Shown piece after piece: positions 23,723 through 35,274 of a stretch of DNA of 64,000 nt. Within the stretch, counting starts at the first letter, position 1. Every line of letters starts with the position of its first letter. This DNA is from Taxillus chinensis (Eukaryota; Streptophyta; Magnoliopsida; Santalales; Loranthaceae): contig CM042092.1 of assembly GCA_023512835.1 (NCBI GenBank), forward strand, positions 10,339,066-10,403,065, written 5' to 3'. The position numbers and the translations under genes were made by a program. The notes below the pieces were generated by a model that was given only the letters and a program-made list of their open reading frames with translations, had not been told where the DNA came from and did no database searches.

Positions 23723-24491
23723 GTCGGCGGCGCGGGGACCGAAGAGGAGACGGATTGGGAAGGGAAACCAGCTCGAGGAAACTGGGAATGATGGGCTGCT
23801 GCTGCTGCTGCTATTAGAAATTAGATCTCAGAGAGGTGCACAGCAAAAACCCTAATAAAACTGGACTTAACGCACCTGCTCCCGCAACTCGGCGACACGA
23901 CACACCAATTGAAAAAACAAATTCATTTTAAAATAATTTTTTGAAATTAGAGTGGACTAGGTATTTTTTTAAGTAGAATTTTAACTAAAAAAATAATTTC
24001 GATAAAACTTATCTATTCATTTTCCAATCCATCGAGTAAGACTCAATAAATTCTTTAATTATATAAATAAAATAATAATTTAGCTATTTAATTCAAAATG
24101 CTTTTCAAACTTCAACAATTTTGGTCAAAATTTAAAATAAAAATATTTTTAAAAAATCATATCTTCATCTTCTTCTTCCTCCATCTAGTGGCAGATCTTC
24201 CTCTCCCTCCTATATCGGATCTAAATGTTACCTTGCCCTCCTTTTTGCCAGATATGAATGCTGCCCCGCCCTCTTCCTTCTTCGTCTGATTTGAATAGCG
24301 CCCCACCCTATGACGATGAGGCCAGCGACATACAAATCTTGGTGCAGTGTCACTGATGATACGCTAACGGCGGGATGAATTTTGCAAAGGCATCAAAGTA
24401 CATCACAAAGAGGTCACACCAGAGGTCGACACCTCCTAGAGTAACCTCACATCCTGAACAGACCTTATCAATCACCACCAGGCCCCCTACG
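23723..24491. other. NFD5-like upstream region
   Basis: Contains a (CTG)n stretch near 23797 that would be in the 5' UTR or promoter of the minus-strand PPR gene. The rest is AT-rich with a C/T-rich patch (24160-24300). No gene seen. Confidence 0.45.
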
Positions 24492-27008
24492 TGTCACGCC
24501 CCCAAATCCCAGAAGGACCGGAACTAAGAGTGTGACTTCCTCATGCCCGCACCCGAAGGGTCAAGGGGTTGGTGACTAGTACCGATATGGACCACACATC
24601 GGGTGCTGTCTGAGATAAACCTGTACATTCATACATCAGGGGTATTCCTGTACATTCCCACATGCTATGAAATTAAGAAAAATAATTTATTAATAACAGA
24701 GTCATGCTATAATTCCAATACAACTTCCATGAACCCTCGTCCGGATATTCAAATAATAAAATCAATCATGTTTTACAAAATCCATAAACCAAGTTATTAT
24801 AAAATTTAAAACAAACAAAAAAAATAGCTTTGGACCAGCCTCTAGCGAATGAGTTGATACCTGAAACATGTCAACAAAGTAGGGGTGAGCACAAGTGCCC
24901 AGTAGGTGATCTCCATCTCCTCACCATCCTATAACATGAAATCCTAAATCTACATGATCAATGTATGCTTGTGCCAGTGCAATGTCCTATTCTATTACAA
25001 TAAGCTCACATTTAGTCACAAATATAACATCACACTCATTACATTTCATCTATCAAAGGTTTGCACGGGCAATCCAACCATTCACAGGATCCCCGCTACC
25101 AACTCCAAAAATCACAGTCACTACCAGATAGCCATATATGGGACCTGTGGTGTCCCTAATGACAACCAGCCACATATGGGACCTGGGTTAACCAGCCACA
25201 TAGGGGACCCGTGGCCTCTTGCCAGCCCTATATGGGACCCACAATTAACCCAACCAGCTCCACCACCAATTTCACACATACGATCAATAAACAGAATATT
25301 CCAACTTACTAGTATTCAATATAACTTAACAAAATATTGAAATCAACCAATTAGTAACGACGTACCACAAATGTTATATACATATTATCAAATTGATAAT
25401 GTCAAGCCACAAGTAATATTTCTAATAATAGATTAATAACATCATGCCCAACAATATTCATTTTAATTACACTACATTATTAAGCCCAACAGTACTTGTA
25501 GATAAGTATACTTTTTAACTAATATACATTTACATAATTAATAAACATCAATTTTATCACGTAATTCACACACATAATTAATAAACAAGATTTCCAAGTC
25601 AAAACTCAGTACAGCAGCCTTACAAGCATCTAAATCATGAAACCAACACTATCATACCACATTTCATGTATATACAAATATATATGTTTATTTATTCATC
25701 AAACAATTATTATTAAGCCACAATATTAATCTTAAGGACAATTTAGTAGTATCAAGCTACAAATAATGTTTTACACGTCAAATTAATAATATCATTCTAT
25801 AATCAATAATTTACATGTCAATTTAATAGCTACAATTAATTTTCTAAATATCCAATAGATGATATCAAGCTACAAATAATATCGTATATTATTAATCTTT
25901 AATATCAAGCTCAAATACTATTTTTATATTCTTTACACTACAATACCAAACCCAAATCAAGATAGTTTAGCCCTTAAAGTGCTAGGAGGAATAAGAAACA
26001 GTTCAAACAGACCGGTCCAAAAAGGACTGGCCCGTCCATACCCTGCCAACCCGTTAAGGCTGGCAACCATTGCATGGGGGCGGCACAGCAGCCGCCTCTC
26101 CTCCCACTTGTACGAAGACGTGGCAGACTAGTGTGCACAGAATAAAGGTAAGGCTAGGTAACGTTTTCCAAAACCAAGCCAGCTGGCTTGGATACCAAGG
26201 TTGACCGAATATTGGTAAGGCAGGGTAACGTTTTCTCATAATAATAAAAGAAATTAGATGTTGACAGAGATAATGATAATGAGGTTGGAAAGTGGCGGGC
26301 TGAACTAACTACACAGAGACCGAACCTGTAGGGCTTTGTATTAGTAATTAAAACTAACATAAACATTAAAATTGTACGCCGACTGAACCACCTCCTTCTT
26401 GTGTTTGCTAGAAGAATAGTCAGAAGACCTCGATGGGAAACAAAGCACGCCTAGGAGAAAATAGAACCGACTGGAGAAAAAGAAAAAAAAGACCAACCCC
26501 ATCACGCGACAAACATGTATATATATATATGTATATATTTATAATTGATATATGTATATGCCTCTAACATTGTGCGTTCATGCAATACAACAACAAAGGA
26601 TCTAGAGTCACCTACCTCTTGTCTTCCGAAGGGATTAAACTCGCAATAACGGTCTAGAATCGGCGAAGAACGATGAAGAATGCGAAGAACACTAAGAACT
26701 CTCCTCTGACGGCCAAAGCTTCTCAAAACAAAGTTATAATAAATAATAAAACCCTAAAACCCAATTTTTAATTAAAATTCGTCCTATTCTTTAATAATTT
26801 CCAAAAAGCCCTTTAAAATTCAAATTTTCACTTATTAACTCTCAATTTAACTCCCAAAATTTATTAAATAACCCCTGGAGGCTTTTGGACATCAAATTAG
26901 GCCCAAATATTATTAAAACGATCGTATTAATGGCCACATTCTCAAAATAACTTTCTTAACATCAAATATAGATTATAAGTTATGCTAACACATATACGGA
27001 TCCTTACA
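24492..27008 (-). repeat. Long LTR (about 2.5 kb) of a Ty3/gypsy element
   Basis: On the plus strand it begins TGTCACGCCCCC and ends GATCCTTACA. On the minus strand it is preceded by a polypurine tract and the phrase TTCGAGGACGAAAAGTTCT, common before the 3' LTR of plant gypsy elements. It therefore looks like a minus-strand 3' LTR. Inside, four units of the type ccacatatgggacc (about 25130-25245) form a short tandem. Flanking 5-mers (ctacg / tcctc) do not match, so it is not a clean solo LTR. Confidence 0.65.
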
Positions 27009-27021
27009 TCCTCCCCACCTT
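27009..27021 (-). other. Polypurine tract next to the long LTR
   Basis: Minus strand AAGGTGGGGAGGA directly abuts the LTR terminus TGTAAGG. This is the plus-strand primer site of LTR retroelements. Confidence 0.6.
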
Positions 27022-27815
27022 AGAACTTTTCGTCCTCGAAAAGCCAACTGAATCAAATGTCACAACTATCCTCATAAGACGTCATAGACCTCGATATCAA
27101 ACCAAGCCCACACCCACATGAATATAATTATTAACACCTATTCTGACACACCCAAACCATCCTACAAATTTATTAACCCACAAGCGCCGAGCTGATACAA
27201 TATCTACCATAGACCGAAACTAGCATGTGCTCTTAATCAATAACTAAGCACATAAATATAATTATGAGAGCAACATACAACAAGCAAAATAACATAAAAC
27301 AAACACACATGACACGATATCGGAAAAATCCTTACACTACGGGTGTATCAACCACAAGAGGCGAAATGAGCCACGGCCTCCTCATACGAGAAGTATGGCG
27401 CGAAAGTGCAGCCGCCGCCGGCGCACTTCCTCCGCAAGAGAAATAAAATAATTAATAAAAATATTTGGCAAAACATTAAGACTAGCTATATTTGACAAGT
27501 GAAATAGTGTGAAATTTACTATAGCAATAAAAAGGCCATTGTTGGTTGTGCTTCAAGTTTTAGTTATTTCTTTAGATTAAATTTTACCTTTAGCCAAAGG
27601 GTTGTGAGTGCTCTAAGTTTTGAAGAAAATTTTCTTTCCTTTGTTTTCTTGATAAACTTTTGAAAATGTAAGACAATATTTCAAAGTATTTGATAGACAA
27701 TACAAAATGGAAAATTAAAATACAAATTTAACAAAAACTTAACCTAGAAAACCTTTATCTCAACTCTAATACCACTTAAAGTCTTAAATTGTAATTTGTA
27801 TATTGTTGCATGAAA
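27022..27815. other. Retroelement-derived or intergenic DNA
   Basis: No coding. A PBS-like phrase ctctaataccactt (minus AAGTGGTATTAGAG) occurs near 27765. A GC patch with (gccgcc) lies at 27408-27430. Confidence 0.35.
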
Positions 27816-27817
27816 AT

Positions 27818-28322
27818 ATAACCAAAAGCTAGAGAGAGAGAGAGATAAAGGAAAAAGATAAAAAAAAAACTTGAATGAGGAAATTATGATGAACAAATAC
27901 TTGCTCTTAAGTACTGTTTTAAGCACACTAAGATTTGTGTTATCTTTAAACAATCTATGAAATTGTGTGTGAGTATCTGTCTTCTTATCATAATACCTAT
28001 AAGATACAAGGACTCCATAGTGACAGTCTCATTCAAGCATTACAAGTTTTCCAACACATTCTTTTCCCAAGAGAGAAAGAGTGTTGTATGAATATTTCTT
28101 AAAATTATTATTAACTTTTAATACACCAAGTTACAAAAACATAATATAGAGAGAGGGAAAGAAGATAACAAAAAAAAACTAAAATGAGGAAATTATGATG
28201 AACAAATACTTACTCTCAAATACTGATTTAAGCACACTAAGATTTGTGTTATCTTTAAACGACCCATGCAATTGTGTAGGAGTATCAATTTTCTTATCAC
28301 AACACCTCCAAGATACCAGGAC
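27818..28322. repeat. Two diverged direct repeats, offset 309 bp
   Basis: The segments about 27818-28012 and 28138-28322 share aatgaggaaattatgatga at 27874 and 28183, then taagcacactaagatttgtg. They end with gatac(c)aagga-type sequence. The second copy ends exactly where the gag stub begins. Confidence 0.75.
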
Positions 28323-28441
28323 AAGCCGGAGAATGACTCTTCAAATCGCCCGGTCAGCTCTGAGATGAAGCCTTGTTGCTCTAATTGTTTCTGAAGCGCC
28401 TCTTGCGTTTTATGAGCATTGTCTTGTTGTCCCTTTGCCAT
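28322..28441 (-). pseudogene. N-terminal stub of an LTR retrotransposon gag
   Basis: ATG at 28441 follows the PBS. It opens with MAKGQQDNAHKTQEALQKQL, a coiled-coil-like start typical of plant gypsy gag, and runs to about FSGLSWYL before entering the direct repeat. Truncated. Confidence 0.55.
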
Positions 28442-28457
28442 GAAATCTCCCTTGCTG

Positions 28458-28469
28458 GCTCTGATACCA
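28458..28469 (-). other. Primer-binding site, exact initiator tRNA-Met match
   Basis: Minus strand TGGTATCAGAGC, the plant tRNA-iMet PBS consensus, two bases from the LTR terminus TGTAAGGATCG at 28472. Confidence 0.8.
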
Positions 28470-28471
28470 AC

Positions 28472-28860
28472 TGTAAGGATCGACAATCCCTAATTCAACA
28501 AGGGAGAAAAACACACAAAACAACGTCTCTTTATTGAAAAGAAGGGAAATTCGAGCCTTTCCAAAGCTCCCATTACAAGACCCAACTACATGCAATTTTC
28601 AGATAATTCCTTCGATGAGAATCCTGAAAGTTATAATACAGTATCATCAACGCTATCGATGACAATTCAAATAAAACTACCACTACAATAACGTTTGGTC
28701 TATGAGGCTATAAAGCTACCCTAGTGCTTCGAGGAGGCGGGCTTCACGAGGCGCTAGAAGACACCGTTATGCACTATGAGGAGGCTATGAGGCTAGGATA
28801 CACCAGTGCTCCCGTTCATAACACTAACCTGGTAACGGACCGAGTCAACTCACTCCTCGC
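28472..28860 (-). repeat. Partial LTR adjoining the PBS (right end not resolved)
   Basis: Starts TGTAAGGATCGACAATCCC immediately beside the PBS. Its outer border cannot be placed because no partner LTR or target duplication is visible. The end coordinate is a guess. Confidence 0.4.
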
Positions 28861-28928
28861 ATCCTGATTGCATGATCTCCGATGATTTCAATGTTTTTGT
28901 TCGTTTTTGTGTTGGGGGAGGGGGAGTG

Positions 28929-29260
28929 AAATTTGACTGGATTTCAAGCGAGGAAGGACCCTAATTATGAGAAATTCAATTGTTTTCAAGTTTGTGCAAC
29001 CCTGTGTTTTTGTGAAATTTGTTTACATCTCCGCTCATTTCATTTCAAGAAGGGGGATCCTTATTGGCAAAAAAAGTAGAAAAAAAACGATGATTTCAAA
29101 CGTAAGTTTTTGTTAAATTTGTGTGCATTTTTCCGTGCGGCTGATTTCGAGGGAGGAAGGAGCTTAATTGCAAGAAATTCGATAGTTACGAGGTGTTTTC
29201 AACCCTAAGTCGTTAAATTTTTCGTGGATTTCCATACAGTTGATTTCGAGAGAGGAAGGA
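28929..29260 (+). repeat. Degenerate tandem repeats leading into the PDH exon
   Basis: Three to four loose copies of a roughly 100-bp unit, with cores gatttcaagcgaggaagga (28940), atttcaagaagggggatcc (29043), gatttcgagggaggaagga (29142) and gatttcgagagaggaagga (29242). The last core is the beginning of the PDH E1 alpha exon. Confidence 0.6.
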
Positions 29261-32200
29261 TTGGAGATCTATGAAGATATGGTTCTTGGAAGATCCTTTG
29301 AGGACATGTGCGCTCAGATGTATTATAGAGGGAAGATGTTTGGCTTCGTCCATCTCTACAATGGCCAGGAGGCTGTGTCCACGGGGTTCATTAAGCTCTT
29401 GAAGAAGGAAGATTACGTGGTCGGCACGTACAGGGACCATGTTCATGCCCTAAGTAAAGGGGTGCCGGCCCGAGCTATGATGAGCGAGCTCTTTGGCAAG
29501 ACCACCTGGCTGTTGCGATCCCCCGGGCGGCTCAATGCACATGTTCTCCAAAGAGCACAATGTTCTTGGCGGATTTGCATTTATCGGGGAAGGAATTCCT
29601 GTTGCTACCGGTGCTGCATTCACCTCCAAGTACAAGAGGGAGGTCCTTAAAGAGGCAAGTTGTGACCATGTCACAATTGCATTTTTTGGGGATGGGAATT
29701 ATAACATGGCCAATTCTATGAGTGCCTGAACATGGCGGCTCTATGGAAATTGCCAATTGTGTTTGTAGTGGAGAACAATTTGTGGGCGATTGGAATGTCG
29801 CATCTTAGAGCAACTTCCGATCCTGAGATTTGGAAGAAGGGGCCTGCATTCAGGATGCCTGGGTTGCATGTGGATGGGATGGATGTGTTGAAGGTGAGGG
29901 AAGTGGCCAAGGAGGCAATTGGAAGGGCGCGGAGAGGGGAAGGTCCAACTTTGGTAGAATGTGAGACATATAGGTTTAGAGGACACTCATTGGCTGATCC
30001 TGATGAACTTCGTGATCTTGGTTAGTTGAAAATACACACTTCTTTATCATGCTTTAGTGTTATCCTGTTGATCTAAATTTGGTTTATATCATTTTATTTG
30101 TGGATTTTTACCCTCTTGTGAAACTGCTTGCTTCATTCTGAACATGTAATCTTTCAATCAAACTACCAGTATAGTGTTATGTTACCAACATGCATATCGG
30201 TTTTTTGTTTTTTGTTGGGCACATCCTTTATTCCCCATATTATTTGGATTAAGGCAGGTTGGTTGGTTTGGTTTTGTTTGGGCACATGCTTTATTGCTAT
30301 CATTTTTCCTGTTTCTTGCTTATGGTGTTTTTCATTGAATGACCACCAATTGTCTATAAGCATGCTGCATGTATGGTGTATGCCAAGCTTTGTGTTGGGC
30401 AAGGTCACTGCAAGCACTTGATAGATAGATGGTATGTGAGCGTATTGATCAATCATAAAAGGGAAAAAACTGTTATCTGCCTGTCATTGGATGAATCCCA
30501 AAGTTGGTGAGTTGGTGATACGAAGTTTTAAGAGTGATTGAGGCCATCAAAGTGTTAGCAGTGTTACTATAATGCCATGTTTGGTATAATAATAAGTTTA
30601 GAAAGCAAGTCTGTTCCTCGATGGGATAATAATAAGCATATAAAAATAACAATAAGCAAACTCCCAGGAGCCACTGTTGCCACTTTTAAAAGGTAAGTAG
30701 TGCAAAGTAGCTTATGAACACATGATCCAATAAAAAAATGTTTACATGTGAATTGGGAATGGATGAAGTCAGCGATATAATAAATACGCATAGGATTGAA
30801 ACAATATGGTATAGACTTTCAATAGTCACAAGAGATCAATGATTGCATATAATTTAATATGCTATTTGATCCTAAACATGACTAAATGGGGTGAAAACGG
30901 AATCATTGTGAGGAATCATGAGAATGTGCAGCCAATATTAGGAATCATCTTGCTAGTATCAATTACGATGTGTCTGTATTAGAGATCTTCTTGAGGAAAA
31001 TTGTTTGCTTCTGGTGTTATTCCTAGTTATTTCATATTTGGTTGACTTGTGTTAGTATCAATTCCTCATAAATTAGGACAATGAAAGGCTATGTCACTGA
31101 CTCACTAGTTCAATGTAACTCCTAAGTCAAACTAACTGATAGTTGTTACATATTTGATCATTCATGTAACTAAATGGGATAAAGAAGGAATCATTGTGAA
31201 GGGTCGAGAATTTACAGCAATATTAGGAATTGTGCAGCTAGTATTAATCACTGATGCATATTTGTCGGGGGGCACTAAGGAAAGAAAAAATTCTTTTCGT
31301 TTTTTTGTTTCTAGTTTTATATGTTTTGGTTAAGTTGTGTTAGCATTGATTCATAATAAATTAGGACAATGAAATGTATTTGTAAATACTTTGCTTTAAT
31401 CATGCCCCTTAGTTCTGATCTTGAATTTAGACCGAGTTTGCATCCTTTGCTTTTAAGATAAGATAACATGTTTTATGTCAATACCTTCTCAACATATTTT
31501 GGGCCTACCCTTAAATCCTTATTACTAAAACAAGAAAAGCATAATATGATTTACTAATACATATGAATGGCCTGGGAGTTAGTTTTTCTTTGGAGTACAA
31601 TCACGATTGAATGCCTACAACAAAACCTTTCGTTCTTATAATCTATTATGAATTATAATCCCCATAAGTGCATGCATGCCTTTGTTACATGGACCATAAA
31701 TGTGCATGCATTATCCTGCAATCATCTACAGTTTCAGCTATGCAACTCTTACATGCTCATTTTGCATATTAATGTCAACACGTTGATAATTGTCTATATC
31801 ATGTTGTGGCATTGAAATTTTTATCCAAGATGCAGACTTTTAGAAGAATTTGGGAATTCATTCTTCGTGTCACTAATCACTTGGTGAAGGAATAACTTTA
31901 CTCTCTTAATAGCGATATGACTCTTGTGTAGCAGTACTGCCACACATTCATACCCATGATACAAAAACAAAAGAGGGAATTTTTCTTGAACTTGAATTGC
32001 TAATTTAATCATCAAAAGGGTTTTAAGTATTCAATATTTGTGAGAAAAGGGCACTTAGATTTATTGTTTATAGAAGTTTGCAGAAGTAAATAGTGCAGTT
32101 TGTGTTCTCCAGCTGAGAAGGCTCATTATGCAACAAGGGATCCCATAATAGCCTTAAAGACCTACATGATTGAGAACAATCTTGTGAAGGAAGCTGAGCT

Positions 32201-32390
32201 AAAGGCCATAGAGAAAAGAATTGATGAGTTGGTCGAGGAAGCTGTGGAATTTTCTGACGCGAGCCCCCATCCTGTCAGGAGCCAACTATTACGGAACGTT
32301 TTTGCTGACCCTAAAGGCTTTGGGATTGGCCCTGATGGGAATTACAGGTGCGAAGATCCCAAGTTCACTGAAGGCACAGCTCACGTGTAG
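29240..32390 (+). pseudogene. PDHA (PDH-E1 alpha): Plastid pyruvate dehydrogenase E1 alpha, frame-broken copy
   Basis: Thiamine-diphosphate subunit of the plastid complex that makes acetyl-CoA for fatty acids. Exon pieces are 29240-30020 and 32113-32390 with a GT-AG intron (30021-32112) that keeps the frame ELRD-L-AEKAHYATRD. The protein similarity is strong ([76 protein letters not shown]). Two frameshifts break it: near 29500 in the Gly-rich GCCRGQGG region, and near 29710 in the ThDP motif, where GDGTCNNG has become GDGNYN followed by a shift. No transit-peptide exon is visible upstream. It kept its intron, so it arose by DNA duplication and not by retroposition. AATAAA at 32471. Confidence 0.88.
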
Positions 32391-32653
32391 TCTGTTTCAC
32401 AGTGACATATCCTATCTATTTTGCAACTTTTAGCTTCTGATGTCTCAATTTGACGTGGCCGCCCTATATGAATAAACTTCTGCTATTTTGTTTGCTAGTT
32501 GAGAGTTTGCCATAGTTTGTTCCGCCCACCTCAACTTTTGTTCCACTTGTAGCTATTTGCTTATTTGCCAGCAAATGGGTTCAATTCTTTTGACTTTGTG
32601 GTTTTTTTCCCTGCATTGGAATATTACACTTGTGGAGGAGATGAACGTTGAAC

Positions 32654-32958
32654 TTGTACTATGCACCATTATTGTCCGTCCTATTATTGCTTATTGATGG
32701 ACCACTGGGTTCACGTTTTGACATCATGCTTGTGGGTGTAAATTAATGAATAGTAATAAGTGACTTTTCCCACCTCATTTCAAACTTCTCATACTGTTAG
32801 TATGAAGCCTGTTGATAATATTTTAGGTTTACGAAACACTTGTCCTGTTGCCAATTCCTTGATGTAATTCAGATGTAATTCAGTCTTTACCGTTGTTTCC
32901 AGTCTCTCTTCCCCATCTACCATCATTTCAAATGCTATTCCCGACTCACCACTCTTCA
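32654..32958. repeat. 305-bp dispersed repeat, copy B
   Basis: Partner of copy A 13,960 bp to the left, same orientation, no indels. It lies 263 bp after the PDH stop codon. Confidence 0.9.
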
Positions 32959-33754
32959 CGCTACTGAGAAAGCTTATAGAACGAGAGGAACCACGCACTC
33001 ATTGATGCACTACAATGGTAGGGCCACGCATTACTAGCAGTGCCTATACTACATAGTTTGGGTGGGTAAATGACCACGTTATGCGATTGCAGAAAGACTT
33101 GAGGGCCTCAGGCTTGTTATTTTAAGCTCATTTAAAATTAATTTTTTTATAATGTTATGAAACTAAATAATAACGTGCTATCAAAGAAAAAAATTATAAA
33201 TAAATTAATATTAAACCGATTACACATTTTTCATACTTTTAAATTGAACTTGAAGCTTTTGATTTTAAAAATTAACGAACAAAAAACAACTAGTTTAAAT
33301 TATTTAGATCCATAATTTTAACTGTAACCCATCCATTCTTGATTTTAAAAACTATTTATTCTCAAATTATACAACTCCCAAATCAATTTATGAACACTAA
33401 AACAAACTTGTTTCCGATGCTCAGGACAGAAAATGGCAACACCGAAATCCCGCATTCATATAATACGAGTCTCAACAATTTTGTTTGTGATATCTGCATA
33501 AAGCCAAGGGATATATACAACACATCGAGAAAGAGCGCATTCACTAGATACCATGAGGAAGACGAGATGCAAACACATCACATTGTCAAAATTAGTTCAA
33601 CAGCACCGAACCAAATTAAGCCAGCATAAATATGTCAACAATAAAGCACAAAAAAAACATTCCAAACCCAAAAACTGGTAAAACATAATCAATATAACAT
33701 AACAGACTGGATGCATGACAAAATTTAAGGAGCATGAATCCCATCAGCTGAAGC
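32959..33754. other. Intergenic, 3' flank of the S18 fragment
   Basis: AT-rich. The right part probably corresponds to the 3' UTR of the minus-strand S18 copy. No other gene seen. Confidence 0.4.
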
Positions 33755-34327
<573 letters not shown>

Positions 34328-35274
34328 CTGCAATAACAATTTGCACAAATTCAGCAAAATTAGGATCATTAGAAATAAATAAATAAATTTAAACATAAAA
34401 ACACCCAATCAAAACAATTATATTTTTGCCTGTTTCTTGAAATATTGATATATGACAGTTAAATAATTGCATGAGTCTACAAAACAAATTTAGTACAGGA
34501 AAAAAAATAAACAGGTAAAACATTTGTAGTGAGAAATGCAGAAACTAACTCATATTAGAACGTTGCACACCACCTAGACATCAATTCAAAAAGGAGCAGT
34601 CATCACACCTATGCAGTATAGAACACCGAACCAAAACCAGTTTGCTTTTTTTTTATTTTATCTATTTCACATGACAGCTGAAGAATGGAAACAGACAAAA
34701 CGGTGTTGCTGCCCATGGGTTAAGGTCCTTGTCAACTTGAGAACCAAACCTTCTTTAAAAGTGGAATAGCCAGTACTTTAATTGAATCATGAACCACCGA
34801 GTGTTCTGGGTGTTCAAAGCAACGCAAAGCAGATTAACCTATAAGGTGGACTGTGATTAATTAAACCAAAAACAAGGTAAACAAACAAATCGGAAACCGT
34901 TTTGAGGGGAATTAAAATGACCCATAAAAAATGAGATTAAAAAGTTGTAGAGGGAAAAGAGGGAGCTTCAAAACGAAATCAATACCAGCTGCCATGGTCC
35001 AATCATCTCCTTGGAGTGGAGCTGCATAAGGTGTGCGAATCCTAGGACAGTCCTGGTCTGGATCGGCAGCTGGATGATGCAGCTTAGGGCTTTAAATCTG
35101 GCCGGAGCGCAGAGGAAGGATGACGAGGTGTGGGATACTCTTTCAAATCTATCACACGTTTCCCCTAATTGCTGCTACTCGGATTTTCTTTTTGCGCACA
35201 CGTCTGGATTTTCTCAATAGCATGCAGGCTTGAAAATTGACATATTAGTCAACTTGCAGATAAGCCACTTTCAA
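34328..35274. other. Upstream of the S18 copy; missing-exon region
   Basis: Searched for the S18 N-terminal exons on the minus strand and found none. It contains the possible ATG stub at 34995 and the 3' flank of the large PPR gene. Confidence 0.45.

Noticed and set aside
24492..28860. One element with LTRs at 24492-27008 and 28472
   Set aside because: Both LTRs read on the plus strand should begin alike, but they start TGTCACGCC and TGTAAGGAT.
18694..32958. A single giant LTR retrotransposon with the 305-bp repeats as LTRs
   Set aside because: The interior holds the NFD5-like gene and PDH copy, no matching PBS or polypurine tract adjoins the repeats, and flanking 5-mers differ.
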